From the NCBI RefSeq assembly GCF_009932335.1, contig NZ_BLJF01000001.1, forward strand, positions 1,178,001 to 1,242,000: DNA of 64,000 nucleotides, read 5' to 3'. The notes beneath the pieces were generated by a model. It was not told the DNA's origin, did no database searches, and saw nothing but the letters and a program-made list of their open reading frames with translations. Of this stretch, positions 22,003 through 31,742 are shown one piece after another (within the stretch, counting starts at the first letter, position 1; every line of letters begins with the position of its first letter). Source of the stretch: Pseudomonas asiatica (GTDB lineage Bacteria; Pseudomonadota; Gammaproteobacteria; Pseudomonadales; Pseudomonadaceae). Both the position numbers and the translations under genes were made by a program.

Positions 22003-22539
22003 TTACTCTGCTTTGGGAGCGTCGGTGGCACAGGCAGGTTTGCCGGCCGCGTATTTAAGGCTTGGGTCGACCAGCGCGTCGAAGTGCTTGAGCGCCTCGG
22101 AGCCGATCAGCAGCGGGAACTGGAAGGCGCTGCGGTCGGTGAGGTTGACTTCGATGGTGCGCATGGCCTGGCCCATGCAGATTTCAAGTTCGATGACCGG
22201 GCGCGCGGTGTAGGCCTTGCCCGATTCAGCATCATAGTCGCCGGCCCGGCGCTTGATCTTGCTTACGCGTGCCAGCGGGCGTTCGATAGGGTGCGAATGG
22301 GCGGCGTCGATGGCCAGGTAGAAGCGCACCCAGCTTTCGCCGTTGCGCTTGAAACGCTTGATGTCGCGGGCGCTGAGCGACGCGGTCTTGGCGCCGGTGT
22401 CGAGCTTGGCGGCCACTTCCAGGTCCAGGTCGCCCAGGCGTGCATATTCGTTGAGACCGTACACGGTCTTGCCTGCGGCCTGGCCAAGGGCCGGCAGCAG
22501 GGTGAGGCAGAGCAGCAATGATGCGGGTGTAAGTCTCAT
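22003..22539 (-). CDS. exported retropepsin-like aspartyl protease (Zn_protease/RimB-like family)
   Basis: 178 residues. A signal peptide (about 1-22) leads into a domain with AAKLDTGAKTASLSA, holding the DTGA aspartyl-protease motif. Further family blocks are VRFYLAID, RPVIELEI and FPLLIGSEALKHF. It belongs to the family annotated as ATP-dependent zinc protease, although the visible motif is that of a retropepsin-type aspartyl protease. First gene of the three-gene operon. The start at 22539 is chosen for its signal peptide and CAGGAAT upstream; a longer frame to 22647 is unlikely. Confidence 0.82.
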   Translation of the reverse strand: MRLTPASLLLCLTLLPALGQAAGKTVYGLNEYARLGDLDLEVAAKLDTGAKTASLSARDIKRFKRNGESWVRFYLAIDAAHSHPIERPLARVSKIKRRAGDYDAESGKAYTARPVIELEICMGQAMRTIEVNLTDRSAFQFPLLIGSEALKHFDALVDPSLKYAAGKPACATDAPKAE

Positions 22540-22783
22540 ATTCCTGGCGCGGTGCAGTGCAAGGTTCGGGGCTGTTTTCAAAGCCATGTTCAGAGCCGTG
22601 TTCAGGGCAAGGCGACTGGCAGCGACTGCGCAAGCTTCCTCGTTCATCTGTCAACAGCATGAATGGATGACAGACAGGCTATCCATACTCCATCGGAGGC
22701 GCGGCATTCTATCACGCCGGCGCCTTGACGCCAGCGGTGCGCGATCTGACAGCACCGGGCTGGCATTAGTTCGTTCTTAGACG
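22540..22783. other. intergenic region between the protease gene and the prp promoter
   Basis: It holds the upstream part of the protease operon and nothing else recognised. A low-complexity frame extending the protease gene upstream (repeats of A-L-N-x-A-L) runs through part of it and is probably non-coding. Confidence 0.5.
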
Positions 22784-22867
22784 ATTGTCGACAATATTGA
22801 TTTTGTCTTTGACTGCTTCGGTCTAATTCGCTAATTTCTGGCAAAGAGATTTTCAAGGTGTCGACAA
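22784..22867 (+). promoter_or_regulatory. two GntR-type operators at the gntR-prp promoter
   Basis: A perfect 12-bp palindrome ATTGTCGACAAT lies at 22784-22795. A second copy of its core, TGTCGACA (22859-22866, followed by AT), lies over the ribosome-binding region of the GntR gene. Centres are 73 bp apart, close to seven helical turns. This suggests autorepression of the prp operon by its first gene product. Confidence 0.65.
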
Positions 22868-22868
22868 T

Positions 22869-23585
22869 ATGCAGGACCTATCCACCCCCAGCCCGGTGCT
22901 GACAGACGAAACGGAAACCTTGTCCGAAAACGTCTTCCGGCGCATCCAGGCGGCCATCGTCAAGGGCGATATCGCCCCCGGCAGCAAGATTTCCGAGCCG
23001 GAGCTGGCGCGTACCTATGGCATCAGCCGCGGGCCGCTGCGCGAGGCCATCCACCGCCTCGAAGGCCAGCGCCTGCTGGTGCGCGTGCCGCATGTGGGGG
23101 CGCGGGTGGTGTCGCTCAATCATGCCGAACTGATCGAGCTGTACGAAATTCGCGAATCGCTGGAAGGCATGGCTTGCCGCCTGGCCGCCGAACGCATGAG
23201 CCAGGCCGACATCGACGAACTGCGCCGGGTGCTCGACACCCACGAGCGCGATGCCGCGTTCCAGGCCGGCCTGGGCTATTACCAGCAGGAAGGCGACTAC
23301 GACTTTCATTACCGGATCATCCAGGGCAGCGGTAACCAGACCCTGGTCAAGATGCTCTGCGGCGAGCTGTACCAGCTGGTGCGCATGTACCGCATCCAGT
23401 TTTCCGCCACGCCCAACCGGCCGCGCCAGGCCTTTGCCGAACACCACCGCATTCTCGATGCCATCGCCGACCGTGACGGCGAGCTGGCCGAACTTCTGAT
23501 GCGCCGCCACATCGGCGCGTCCAAGCGCAATATCGAGCGTCACTATCTGGACGCCCACAACAACAGCCCACGAGGTGAGAAATGA
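22869..23585 (+). CDS. GntR-family (FadR/FCD) regulator of the methylcitrate operon
   Basis: 238 residues. Winged HTH at about 20-85 ([40 protein letters not shown] is the typical pattern, quoted by position only in part: [17 protein letters not shown]). An FCD effector domain follows (about 95-220) with [10 protein letters not shown] and the metal/ligand His residues. First gene of the prp operon, overlapping prpB by four bases. This replaces the sigma-54 activator PrpR found in enterics. The ligand is likely 2-methylcitrate or a related acid, by analogy. Confidence 0.9.
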   Translation: MQDLSTPSPVLTDETETLSENVFRRIQAAIVKGDIAPGSKISEPELARTYGISRGPLREAIHRLEGQRLLVRVPHVGARVVSLNHAELIELYEIRESLEGMACRLAAERMSQADIDELRRVLDTHERDAAFQAGLGYYQQEGDYDFHYRIIQGSGNQTLVKMLCGELYQLVRMYRIQFSATPNRPRQAFAEHHRILDAIADRDGELAELLMRRHIGASKRNIERHYLDAHNNSPRGEK

Positions 23586-24472
23586 CTGTGAAGAGCACCC
23601 CCGGTCAGCGTTTCCGCGACGCCGTTGCCGCTGAACATCCGCTGCAGGTGGTTGGCGCCATCAATGCCAATCATGCCCTGCTGGCCAAGCGCGCCGGCTT
23701 CAAGGCCATCTACCTGTCCGGTGGCGGCGTCGCCGCCGGTTCGCTGGGCCTGCCGGACCTGGGCATCAGCGGCCTGGACGATGTACTCACCGATGTGCGC
23801 CGCATCACCGACGTGTGCGACCTGCCGCTGCTGGTGGATGTCGACACCGGTTTTGGTGCCTCTGCCTTCAACGTCGCCCGTACCGTGCGCTCGATGAGCA
23901 AGTTCGGCGCTGCCGCCATCCATATCGAGGACCAGGTTGGCGCCAAGCGCTGCGGCCACCGCCCGAACAAGGAAATCGTCAGCCAGCAGGAAATGGTCGA
24001 CCGCATCAAGGCCGCAGTCGATGCCCGTACCGATGACAGCTTCGTGATCATGGCGCGTACCGACGCCCTGGCCGTGGAGGGCCTGAACGCCGCCCTGGAC
24101 CGCGCCGCCGCCTGCGTCGAGGCCGGTGCCGACATGATCTTCCCTGAAGCCATCACCGAGCTGCAGATGTACAAGACCTTCGCCGACCGGGTGAAGGCAC
24201 CGATCCTGGCCAACATCACCGAGTTCGGCGCCACGCCGCTGTACACCACCGAGGAGCTGGCCTCGGTCGACGTGTCGCTGGTGCTGTACCCGCTGTCGGC
24301 GTTCCGCGCCATGAACAAGGCAGCCGAGAACGTGTACACCGCGCTGCGCCGCGACGGCACGCAGAAGAACGTGATCGACACCATGCAGACCCGCATGGAG
24401 CTCTACGATGCCATTGGTTACCACGCCTTCGAGCAGAGCCTCGATGCGCTGTTTGCCCAGAAAAAAGGTTGA
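23582..24472 (+). CDS. prpB: 2-methylisocitrate lyase
   Basis: 296 residues, standard length. [24 protein letters not shown] and the catalytic KRCGHRP (Cys near residue 123). It splits 2-methylisocitrate to pyruvate and succinate, the last step of the methylcitrate cycle. It starts within the end of the GntR gene (ATGA overlap), so translation is coupled. Confidence 0.95.
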   Translation: MTVKSTPGQRFRDAVAAEHPLQVVGAINANHALLAKRAGFKAIYLSGGGVAAGSLGLPDLGISGLDDVLTDVRRITDVCDLPLLVDVDTGFGASAFNVARTVRSMSKFGAAAIHIEDQVGAKRCGHRPNKEIVSQQEMVDRIKAAVDARTDDSFVIMARTDALAVEGLNAALDRAAACVEAGADMIFPEAITELQMYKTFADRVKAPILANITEFGATPLYTTEELASVDVSLVLYPLSAFRAMNKAAENVYTALRRDGTQKNVIDTMQTRMELYDAIGYHAFEQSLDALFAQKKG

Positions 24473-24481
24473 GCCTGTGAG

Positions 24482-24576
24482 GGCCTCATCGCCGGCAAGC
24501 CGGCTCCCACAGGTACCGCACAAGGTTCGAGCCCTGTGCAGGACATTGTGGGAGCTGGCTTGCCGGCGATAGGGCC
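24482..24576. repeat. REP doublet between prpB and prpC
   Basis: Inverted GCCGGCAAGCC(A/G)GCTCCCACA halves about 65 bases apart. First of four such doublets inside the prp operon. Confidence 0.82.
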
Positions 24577-24639
24577 GATACAGCCACCCCCGAATTAGCC
24601 AGAAAGAATCCATAACAAGTTCAAGAAAGGAGAAACACC

Positions 24640-25767
24640 ATGGCCGAAGCAAAAGTACTCAGTGGCGCAGGCCTGCGCGGCCAGGTGGCCGGCCAGACCG
24701 CGCTGTCGACCGTGGGCCAGGCCGGTGCCGGGCTGACCTACCGCGGTTACGATGTGCGTGACCTGGCAGCCGGTGCCGAATTCGAGGAAGTCGCCTACCT
24801 GTTGCTGTACGGCGAGCTGCCGAACAAAGCCGAACTGGCCGACTACAAGCGCAAGCTCAAGGGCCTGCGCGACCTGCCGCAAGCCCTGAAGGAAGTGCTC
24901 GAGCGCATCCCGCGTGACGCCCACCCGATGGACGTGATGCGCACAGGTTGCTCGGTGCTGGGTACCCTGGAGCCCGAACTGACCTTCGAGGCCCAGCGCG
25001 ACAAGACCGACCGCCTGCTGGCGCTGTTCCCGGCGGTGATGTGCTACTGGTATCGCTTCACCCACGATGGCGTGCGTATCGACTGCACCAGCGACGAAGA
25101 CACCCTCGGTGGCCACTTCCTGCACCTGCTGCACGGCAAGAAGCCGAGCGAGCTGCACGTCAAGGTCATGAACGTGTCGCTGATCCTCTACGCCGAGCAC
25201 GAGTTCAACGCCTCGACCTTCACCGCTCGCGTCTGTGCCTCGACCCTGTCCGACCTGTACTCCTGCGTCACCGCTGCCATCGGCTCCCTGCGCGGCCCGC
25301 TGCACGGCGGTGCCAACGAGGCGGCGATGGAATTGATCGAACGCTTCCAGAGCCCGCAGGAAGCCACTGCCGAGCTGCTGCGCATGCTCGAGCGCAAGGA
25401 CAAGATCATGGGCTTTGGCCATGCCATCTACAAAGAGTCCGACCCGCGCAACGAGGTGATCAAGGGCTGGTCGAAACAGCTCGCCGACGAAGTCGGTGAC
25501 AAGGTGCTGTACCCGGTCTCCGAAGCCATCGACAAGACCATGTGGGAGCAGAAGCGCCTGTTCCCCAACGCCGACTTCTACCACGCCTCGGCGTACCACT
25601 TCATGGGCATCCCGACCAAGCTGTTCACCCCGATCTTCGTCTGCTCGCGCCTGACCGGCTGGGCGGCGCACGTCTTCGAACAGCGCGCCAACAACCGCAT
25701 CATCCGCCCGAGCGCCGAGTATGTCGGCGTCGAGCAGCGCCAGTTCGTGCCGATCGAACAGCGCTGA
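24640..25767 (+). CDS. prpC: 2-methylcitrate synthase
   Basis: 375 residues. Citrate-synthase fold signatures GLTYRGYDVRDLA, the LHGGANEAAMELI active-site His and GFGHAIYKESDPRN with the second catalytic His, and DFYHASAYHFMGIP. The short length and prp context mark PrpC instead of GltA. It condenses propionyl-CoA and oxaloacetate. AAAGGAG precedes the ATG. Confidence 0.95.
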   Translation: MAEAKVLSGAGLRGQVAGQTALSTVGQAGAGLTYRGYDVRDLAAGAEFEEVAYLLLYGELPNKAELADYKRKLKGLRDLPQALKEVLERIPRDAHPMDVMRTGCSVLGTLEPELTFEAQRDKTDRLLALFPAVMCYWYRFTHDGVRIDCTSDEDTLGGHFLHLLHGKKPSELHVKVMNVSLILYAEHEFNASTFTARVCASTLSDLYSCVTAAIGSLRGPLHGGANEAAMELIERFQSPQEATAELLRMLERKDKIMGFGHAIYKESDPRNEVIKGWSKQLADEVGDKVLYPVSEAIDKTMWEQKRLFPNADFYHASAYHFMGIPTKLFTPIFVCSRLTGWAAHVFEQRANNRIIRPSAEYVGVEQRQFVPIEQR

Positions 25768-25787
25768 CAGGCCGTACCTGTGGGGGT

Positions 25788-25895
25788 CTGTTCCGGCCTC
25801 ATCGCCGGCAAGCCGGCTCCCACAGGGACTGCACCAGCCTCAGGAGCAGTGCAATACCTGTGGGAGCCGGCTTGCCGGCGATGAGGCCGGAACAG
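25788..25895. repeat. REP doublet between prpC and acnD
   Basis: Perfect 39-bp arms at 25788-25826 and 25857-25895. Confidence 0.87.
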
Positions 25896-25958
25896 CTGAC
25901 ACAGGGCTGCAACTAGAAAGCTATCCACGACCGTACCGTGACCGAGCCTGATAACGAT

Positions 25959-28547
25959 ATGAACACTGCATTCCGCAAGCACCTGCCAGGCACCGACCTG
26001 GACTACTTCGATGCCCGCGCGGCGGTCGAGGCCATCAAGCCCGGCGCCTACGATGGCCTGCCTTACACCTCTCGCGTACTCGCCGAGAACCTGGTGCGCC
26101 GCTGCGACCCGGCTACCCTCGACGCCTCGCTGGGCCAGCTGATCGAGCGCAAGCGCGACCTCGACTTCCCGTGGTTCCCGGCCCGCGTGGTGTGCCACGA
26201 CATTCTCGGCCAGACTGCACTGGTCGACCTCGCCGGCCTGCGTGACGCCATTGCCGACAAAGGCGGCGACCCGGCCCAGGTCAACCCTGTGGTGCCGGTG
26301 CAGCTGATCGTCGACCACTCGCTGGCCGTCGAGTGCGGTGGTTTCGACCCGCAGGCCTTCGAAAAGAACCGCGCCATCGAAGACCGCCGCAACGAAGACC
26401 GCTTCCATTTCATCAACTGGACCAAGAAGGCGTTCAAGAACGTCGACGTGATCCAGCCGGGCAACGGCATCATGCACCAGATCAACCTGGAGAAGATGTC
26501 GCCGGTGATCCACAACGACCGTGGCGTGGCCTACCCGGATACCTGCGTCGGCACCGACAGCCACACCCCGCATGTCGACGCCCTGGGCGTGATTGCCATC
26601 GGCGTGGGTGGCCTGGAGGCCGAGAACGTGATGCTCGGCCGTGCCTCGTGGATGCGCCTGCCGGAAATCGTCGGCGTCGAGCTGACCGGCAAGCTGGCGC
26701 CGAACATCACCGCCACCGACCTGGTGCTGGCCCTGACCGAATTCCTGCGCAAGCAGAAAGTCGTCGGCGCCTACCTGGAGTTCCACGGCGAGGGTGCACG
26801 TGCCCTGACCCTGGGCGACCGCGCCACCATTTCCAACATGGCCCCGGAATATGGCGCCACTGCGGCGATGTTCGCCATCGACCAGCAGACCATCGACTAC
26901 CTGCGCCTGACCGGTCGCGAAGAGCAACAGGTCAAGCTGGTGGAAACCTATGCCAAGGCCACCGGCCTGTGGGCCGACAGCCTGGGCGGTGCAGTCTACG
27001 AGCGCACGCTGAGCTTCGACCTGTCGAGCGTGGTGCGCAACATGGCCGGCCCGTCCAACCCGCATGCCCGCGTCGCCACCAGCGACCTGGCGGCCAAAGG
27101 CATCGCTGGCAGCTGGGAAGAAGTGCCAGGGCAGATGCCAGATGGCGCGGTGATCATTGCTGCCATCACCAGCTGCACCAACACCAGCAACCCGCGCAAC
27201 GTGATTGCCGCAGGCCTGCTGGCGCGCAATGCCAACAAACTGGGGCTGGCCCGCAAGCCGTGGGTCAAGTCGTCGCTGGCGCCTGGTTCCAAGGCCGTGC
27301 AGCTGTACCTGGAAGAAGCCGGGCTGGAGAAGGAGCTTGAGCAGCTCGGCTTTGGCATCGTCGCCTTCGCCTGTACCACCTGCAACGGCATGTCCGGTGC
27401 CCTGGACCCGGTGATCCAGCAAGAGATCATCGACCGTGACCTGTACGCCACTGCCGTGCTGTCGGGCAACCGCAACTTCGACGGGCGCATCCACCCGTAT
27501 GCCAAGCAGGCCTTCCTCGCTTCGCCGCCACTGGTAGTGGCCTACGCCATCGCCGGTACCATTCGCTTCGACATCGAGAAGGATGTACTGGGCGTGGTCG
27601 ATGGCAAGGAAATCCGCCTCAAGGATATCTGGCCCAGCGACGAAGAAATCGACGCCGTGGTACGTGCTGCGGTCAAGCCGGAGCAGTTCCGCAAGGTGTA
27701 CATCCCGATGTTCGCCATCGAGGAAGACCGTGGGCCGAAGGTGGCGCCGTTGTATGACTGGCGCCCGATGAGCACCTACATCCGCCGCCCACCGTACTGG
27801 GAGGGTGCCTTGGCCGGTGAACGGACCCTGCGCGGCATGCGCCCGCTGGCAGTGCTGCCGGACAACATCACCACCGACCACCTGTCGCCGTCCAACGCCA
27901 TCATGCTCGACAGCGCTGCCGGCGAGTACCTGGCGAAGATGGGCCTGCCGGAGGAGGACTTCAACTCTTACGCTACCCACCGTGGCGACCACCTGACCGC
28001 CCAGCGCGCCACCTTTGCCAACCCCAAGCTGTTCAACGAAATGGTGCGCAAGGAAGACGGCAGCGTGAAGCAGGGCTCGCTGGCGCGTATCGAGCCGGAA
28101 GGCAAGGTCACCCGCATGTGGGAGGCGATCGAGACCTACATGGAGCGCAAGCAGCCGCTGATCATCGTCGCCGGTGCCGACTACGGCCAGGGTTCGTCCC
28201 GTGACTGGGCGGCTAAGGGTGTGCGCCTGGCCGGTGTCGAGGCGATCGTCGCTGAAGGCTTCGAGCGTATTCACCGTACCAACCTGGTGGGCATGGGCGT
28301 ACTGCCGCTGGAGTTCAAGCCGGGCACCGACCGCAAGACCCTCGGGTTGGACGGCAGCGAGACCTATGACGTGCTGGGCGCGCGCACGCCGCGGGCGACG
28401 CTGACCCTGGTGGTTACCCGCGCCAACGGCGAGCGTCTGGAGGTACCGGTGACCTGCCGCCTGGACACCGCCGAGGAAGTGTCGATCTACGAGGCTGGCG
28501 GGGTGCTGCAACGCTTCGCCCAGGACTTCCTCGAAGCGACCGCCTAA
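25959..28547 (+). CDS. acnD: Fe/S-dependent 2-methylcitrate dehydratase AcnD
   Basis: 862 residues. Aconitase A-type organisation: HDILGQTALVDLA, DSHTPHVDALGVIAIGVGGLE, ITSCTNTSNPRN, ACTTCNGMSG (cluster cysteines) and C-terminal swivel-domain YGQGSSRDWAAKG. It dehydrates 2-methylcitrate with the help of PrpF, encoded next. The ATG at 25959 matches the family start MNTxxRKxLPGTDLDYFD; a GTG seven codons earlier is possible. Confidence 0.94.
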   Translation: MNTAFRKHLPGTDLDYFDARAAVEAIKPGAYDGLPYTSRVLAENLVRRCDPATLDASLGQLIERKRDLDFPWFPARVVCHDILGQTALVDLAGLRDAIADKGGDPAQVNPVVPVQLIVDHSLAVECGGFDPQAFEKNRAIEDRRNEDRFHFINWTKKAFKNVDVIQPGNGIMHQINLEKMSPVIHNDRGVAYPDTCVGTDSHTPHVDALGVIAIGVGGLEAENVMLGRASWMRLPEIVGVELTGKLAPNITATDLVLALTEFLRKQKVVGAYLEFHGEGARALTLGDRATISNMAPEYGATAAMFAIDQQTIDYLRLTGREEQQVKLVETYAKATGLWADSLGGAVYERTLSFDLSSVVRNMAGPSNPHARVATSDLAAKGIAGSWEEVPGQMPDGAVIIAAITSCTNTSNPRNVIAAGLLARNANKLGLARKPWVKSSLAPGSKAVQLYLEEAGLEKELEQLGFGIVAFACTTCNGMSGALDPVIQQEIIDRDLYATAVLSGNRNFDGRIHPYAKQAFLASPPLVVAYAIAGTIRFDIEKDVLGVVDGKEIRLKDIWPSDEEIDAVVRAAVKPEQFRKVYIPMFAIEEDRGPKVAPLYDWRPMSTYIRRPPYWEGALAGERTLRGMRPLAVLPDNITTDHLSPSNAIMLDSAAGEYLAKMGLPEEDFNSYATHRGDHLTAQRATFANPKLFNEMVRKEDGSVKQGSLARIEPEGKVTRMWEAIETYMERKQPLIIVAGADYGQGSSRDWAAKGVRLAGVEAIVAEGFERIHRTNLVGMGVLPLEFKPGTDRKTLGLDGSETYDVLGARTPRATLTLVVTRANGERLEVPVTCRLDTAEEVSIYEAGGVLQRFAQDFLEATA

Positions 28548-28552
28548 TTGCA

Positions 28553-28670
28553 GGGGGCCGCTTTGCGGCCCATCGCCGGCAAGCCAGCTCCCACAGGGAT
28601 TGCACATCCTGCAGCCAGCTGGGTTCCTGTGGGAGCTGGCTTGCCGGCGATGGGCTGCATGGCAGCCCCG
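28553..28670. repeat. REP doublet between acnD and prpF
   Basis: Perfect 30-bp arms at 28568-28597 and 28626-28655, flanked by complementary GGGGCCGC / GCAGCCCC-like tails. Confidence 0.85.
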
Positions 28671-28704
28671 GGTTTTTATGCCTATCAGACAGGACAGCAC
28701 ATCC

Positions 28705-29895
28705 ATGGCTCATGTACCGCAAGTAAAAATCCCCGCCACCTACATCCGTGGCGGCACCAGCAAAGGCGTGTTCTTCCGCCTGCAAGACCTGCCCGAGCAG
28801 GCGCAGATCCCCGGCCCGGCCCGCGACGCACTGCTGCTGCGGGTGATCGGCAGCCCCGACCCTTACGGCAAGCAGATCGACGGCATGGGCGGTGCCACTT
28901 CGAGCACCAGCAAGACCGTGATCCTGTCGCAGAGCATCAAGCCTGAGCACGACGTCGACTATCTGTTCGGCCAGGTCAGCATCGACAAGGCCTTCGTCGA
29001 CTGGAGCGGTAACTGCGGCAACCTCTCCGCCGCGGTCGGTTCGTTCGCCATCAGCAGCGGCCTGGTCGACCCGGCGCGCATTCCGCGCAATGGCATCGCC
29101 ACCGTGCGCATCTGGCAGGCCAACATCGGCAAGACCATCATCGCCCATGTGCCGATCACCGAAGGTGAAGTGCAGGAAACCGGCGACTTCGAGCTGGACG
29201 GGGTGACCTTCCCGGCCGCCGAGGTGCAGCTGGAATTCTTAGATCCGGCGGCCGATGAAGATGGCGACGGCGGGGCGATGTTCCCCACCGGCAACCTGGT
29301 CGATGACCTCGAGGTGCCGTGTGTCGGTACGTTCAAGGCGACCCTGATCAATGCCGGCATCCCGACCATCTTCGTCAATGCGGCGGATATCGGCTACACC
29401 GGCACCGAACTGCAGGACGCCATCAACGGTGACTCGCAGGCGCTGCTGCGCTTCGAGACGATTCGCGCCCATGGCGCCGTGCGCATGGGCCTGATCGACA
29501 ACGTCGACCAGGCTGCCGGGCGTCAGCACACGCCGAAAGTGGCTTTCGTCGCGCCGCCGAGCACCTACACTGCGTCCAGTGGCAAAGCGGTGCAGGCAGG
29601 TGATATCGACCTGCTGGTACGGGCCTTGTCGATGGGCAAGCTGCACCATGCAATGATGGGGACGGCCGCGGTGGCCATCGGTACCGCGGCGGCCATTCCG
29701 GGCACGCTGGTCAACCTCGCCGCAGGCGGGGGCGAGCGCAGCGCCGTGCGTTTCGGCCACCCCTCGGGCACCCTGCGGGTGGGGGCCGAGGCGCGCCAGG
29801 TGAATGGTGAATGGACAGTGACCAAGGCAATCATGAGCCGCAGTGCTCGCGTGCTGATGGAGGGCTGGGTTCGCGTGCCTGGCGATAGCTTCTAA
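28705..29895 (+). CDS. prpF: 2-methylaconitate cis-trans isomerase PrpF
   Basis: 396 residues. YIRGGTSKGVFF at the N terminus, DGMGGATSSTSK, SGNCGNLSAAVG and the late VRFGHPSGTLRVG are PrpF hallmarks (diaminopimelate-epimerase-like fold). It isomerises the AcnD product so that aconitase can rehydrate it. Found next to acnD as usual. The in-frame extension to 28600 crosses the REP doublet and is rejected. Confidence 0.94.
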   Translation: MAHVPQVKIPATYIRGGTSKGVFFRLQDLPEQAQIPGPARDALLLRVIGSPDPYGKQIDGMGGATSSTSKTVILSQSIKPEHDVDYLFGQVSIDKAFVDWSGNCGNLSAAVGSFAISSGLVDPARIPRNGIATVRIWQANIGKTIIAHVPITEGEVQETGDFELDGVTFPAAEVQLEFLDPAADEDGDGGAMFPTGNLVDDLEVPCVGTFKATLINAGIPTIFVNAADIGYTGTELQDAINGDSQALLRFETIRAHGAVRMGLIDNVDQAAGRQHTPKVAFVAPPSTYTASSGKAVQAGDIDLLVRALSMGKLHHAMMGTAAVAIGTAAAIPGTLVNLAAGGGERSAVRFGHPSGTLRVGAEARQVNGEWTVTKAIMSRSARVLMEGWVRVPGDSF

Positions 29896-29925
29896 CGCAC
29901 CACTGGCGCTCGGCTTTAGTTCGTT

Positions 29926-30026
29926 GGGGCCGCTTTGCGCCCCTTCGCGGGCAAGCCCGCTCCTACACGGTGTGCGCGGTACCTGTAGGAGCGGCCTTGT
30001 GTCGCGAAGGGCTGCAAAGCAGCCCC
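29926..30026. repeat. hybrid REP doublet between prpF and prpD
   Basis: The left half carries GCGGGCAAGCCCGCTCCTAC and the right half GTAGGAGCGGCCTTGTGTCG. Arms are therefore only partly complementary: two REP classes paired in one doublet. Confidence 0.75.
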
Positions 30027-30049
30027 GGCAATTCTGAAGGGAGCTGGAT

Positions 30050-31534
30050 ATGAGCGCCAACGTAGACCTCAACGCCCGCCCAGACTATGACCGGGTGCTG
30101 CAAACCCTCGCCGATTACGCCCTCACGTACCGGGTCGAATCCGCCGAAGCCCTGGATACCGCGCGCAACTGCCTGATGGATACCCTCGGCTGCGGCCTGC
30201 TGGCCCTGCGCTTCCCCGAATGCACCAAGTTGTTAGGCCCCCAGGTGGAAGGCACCGTGGTGCCCAACGGCGCCCGCGTGCCCGGCACCGCCTACCGCCT
30301 CGACCCGGTCAAGGCTGCCTGGGACATCGGCTGCACGGTGCGCTGGCTGGACTACAACGATACCTGGCTGGCCGCCGAATGGGCCCACCCCTCGGATAAC
30401 CTTGGCGGCATCCTGGCCGTTGCCGATCACCTGTCGCAGAAGCACGTGGCCGCAGGTGAGGCACCGCTGCTGATGCGTGATGTGCTCGAAGCCATGGTCA
30501 TGGCTCACGAGATTCAGGGCGTGATGGCGCTGGAAAACGCCTTCAACCGCGTTGGCCTCGACCACGTGATACTGGTCAAGGTGGCCTCAACCGCGGTGTG
30601 TGCGAGGCTGATGGGGGCCAACCGTGAGCAGATGCTGAGCGCTCTTTCCCATGCCTTCGTCGACGGCCAGGCGCTGCGTACCTACCGCCATGCACCCAAC
30701 GCTGGCTCGCGCAAATCGTGGGCCGCTGGTGACGCTTCCAGCCGTGGCGTGCGCCTGGCCGATATCGCCCTGCGTGGCGAGATGGGCGTGCCTGGCGTGC
30801 TCACCGCGCCGCAGTGGGGCTTCTACGATGTGCTGTTCAGCCACACCAACAAGGACCTGGCGCTCAAGCCGTCCGAGCAGCAAGAGCTGCGCCTGCCGCA
30901 AGCCCTGGGTAGCTACGTGATGGAAAACGTGCTGTTCAAGGTCAGTTTCCCCGCCGAGTTCCACGCTCAGACTGCCTGCGAGGCGGCGGTAGCCCTCCAC
31001 CCACTGGTGCGTAACCGCCTGCACGAAATCGACCGTATCGTCATCACCACCCAGGAGTCGGCGATCCGCATCATTTCCAAGAGCGGTCCGCTGGCCAATG
31101 CCGCTGACCGCGACCACTGCCTGCAGTACATGGTGGCAGTGCCGCTGATTTTCGGTCATCTGGTGGCCGAGCATTATGAAGATGCCTTCCATGCCAATCA
31201 CCCAAGCATCGACCGCCTGCGCGAGAAGATGGAGGTGGTTGAAGACCCGCGCTTCAGCCGTGAGTACCTGGAGGCGGACAAGCGCTCGATCGCCAACGCA
31301 CTGCAAGTGTTCTTCAAGGATGGCAGCAGTACCGAGCAGGTGGTGGTGGAATACCCGATCGGGCATCGCCGGCGGCGAGGGGAGGGCATACCGTTGCTGG
31401 AGGCCAAGTTCAGGGAAAACCTGGCGACGCGCTTTGCGCGGCAGCGGTGTGGGGAGATCGTGGATGTGTGCAAGGACCAGCAGAAGCTGGAGCAGATGGC
31501 GGTGCACAGGTTTGTCGACCTGTTCGTGATCTGA
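30050..31534 (+). CDS. prpD: 2-methylcitrate dehydratase PrpD
   Basis: 494 residues. MmgE/PrpD fold with [61 protein letters not shown] and [17 protein letters not shown] cofactor-independent 2-methylcitrate dehydratase. It coexists here with the AcnD/PrpF route, so the operon encodes two alternative dehydration systems. GGAGCTGGAT precedes the ATG. Confidence 0.94.
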   Translation: MSANVDLNARPDYDRVLQTLADYALTYRVESAEALDTARNCLMDTLGCGLLALRFPECTKLLGPQVEGTVVPNGARVPGTAYRLDPVKAAWDIGCTVRWLDYNDTWLAAEWAHPSDNLGGILAVADHLSQKHVAAGEAPLLMRDVLEAMVMAHEIQGVMALENAFNRVGLDHVILVKVASTAVCARLMGANREQMLSALSHAFVDGQALRTYRHAPNAGSRKSWAAGDASSRGVRLADIALRGEMGVPGVLTAPQWGFYDVLFSHTNKDLALKPSEQQELRLPQALGSYVMENVLFKVSFPAEFHAQTACEAAVALHPLVRNRLHEIDRIVITTQESAIRIISKSGPLANAADRDHCLQYMVAVPLIFGHLVAEHYEDAFHANHPSIDRLREKMEVVEDPRFSREYLEADKRSIANALQVFFKDGSSTEQVVVEYPIGHRRRRGEGIPLLEAKFRENLATRFARQRCGEIVDVCKDQQKLEQMAVHRFVDLFVI

Positions 31535-31566
31535 GTCGGCCTGCACAGCGCTCAAGGCCTGTGCAA

Positions 31567-31665
31567 CCCCTGTAGGAGCAGCCTTGCGGTGCGAAGAGGC
31601 CATTAAAGCTCAGGAGAGTCTGTCGCCTTGCTGGCCTCTTCGCAGCGCAAGGCTGCTCCTACAGG
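31567..31665. repeat. REP doublet after prpD
   Basis: Inverted TGTAGGAGCAGCCTTGCG(G/C)TGCGAAGAGGCC halves with an internal divergent loop. Confidence 0.8.
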
Positions 31666-31689
31666 GATCTCGGCTGGTGCGGGCAAAAC

Positions 31690-31719
31690 AAGAAAGCCCC
31701 GACATTTCTGCCGGGGCTT
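31690..31719. terminator. bidirectional terminator between prpD and acnB
   Basis: Ten-bp stem GAAAGCCCCG/CGGGGCTTTC around a ten-base loop. T runs lie on the plus side, and A-rich sequence ahead serves the minus strand. It closes two convergent transcripts. Confidence 0.85.
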
Positions 31720-31742
31720 TCTTTTACATCTTACAACTCAGC

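Noticed and set aside
25578..28706. A minus-strand open frame of about 1040 codons opposite acnD
   Set aside because: Antisense shadow, crossing REP elements and the end of prpC.
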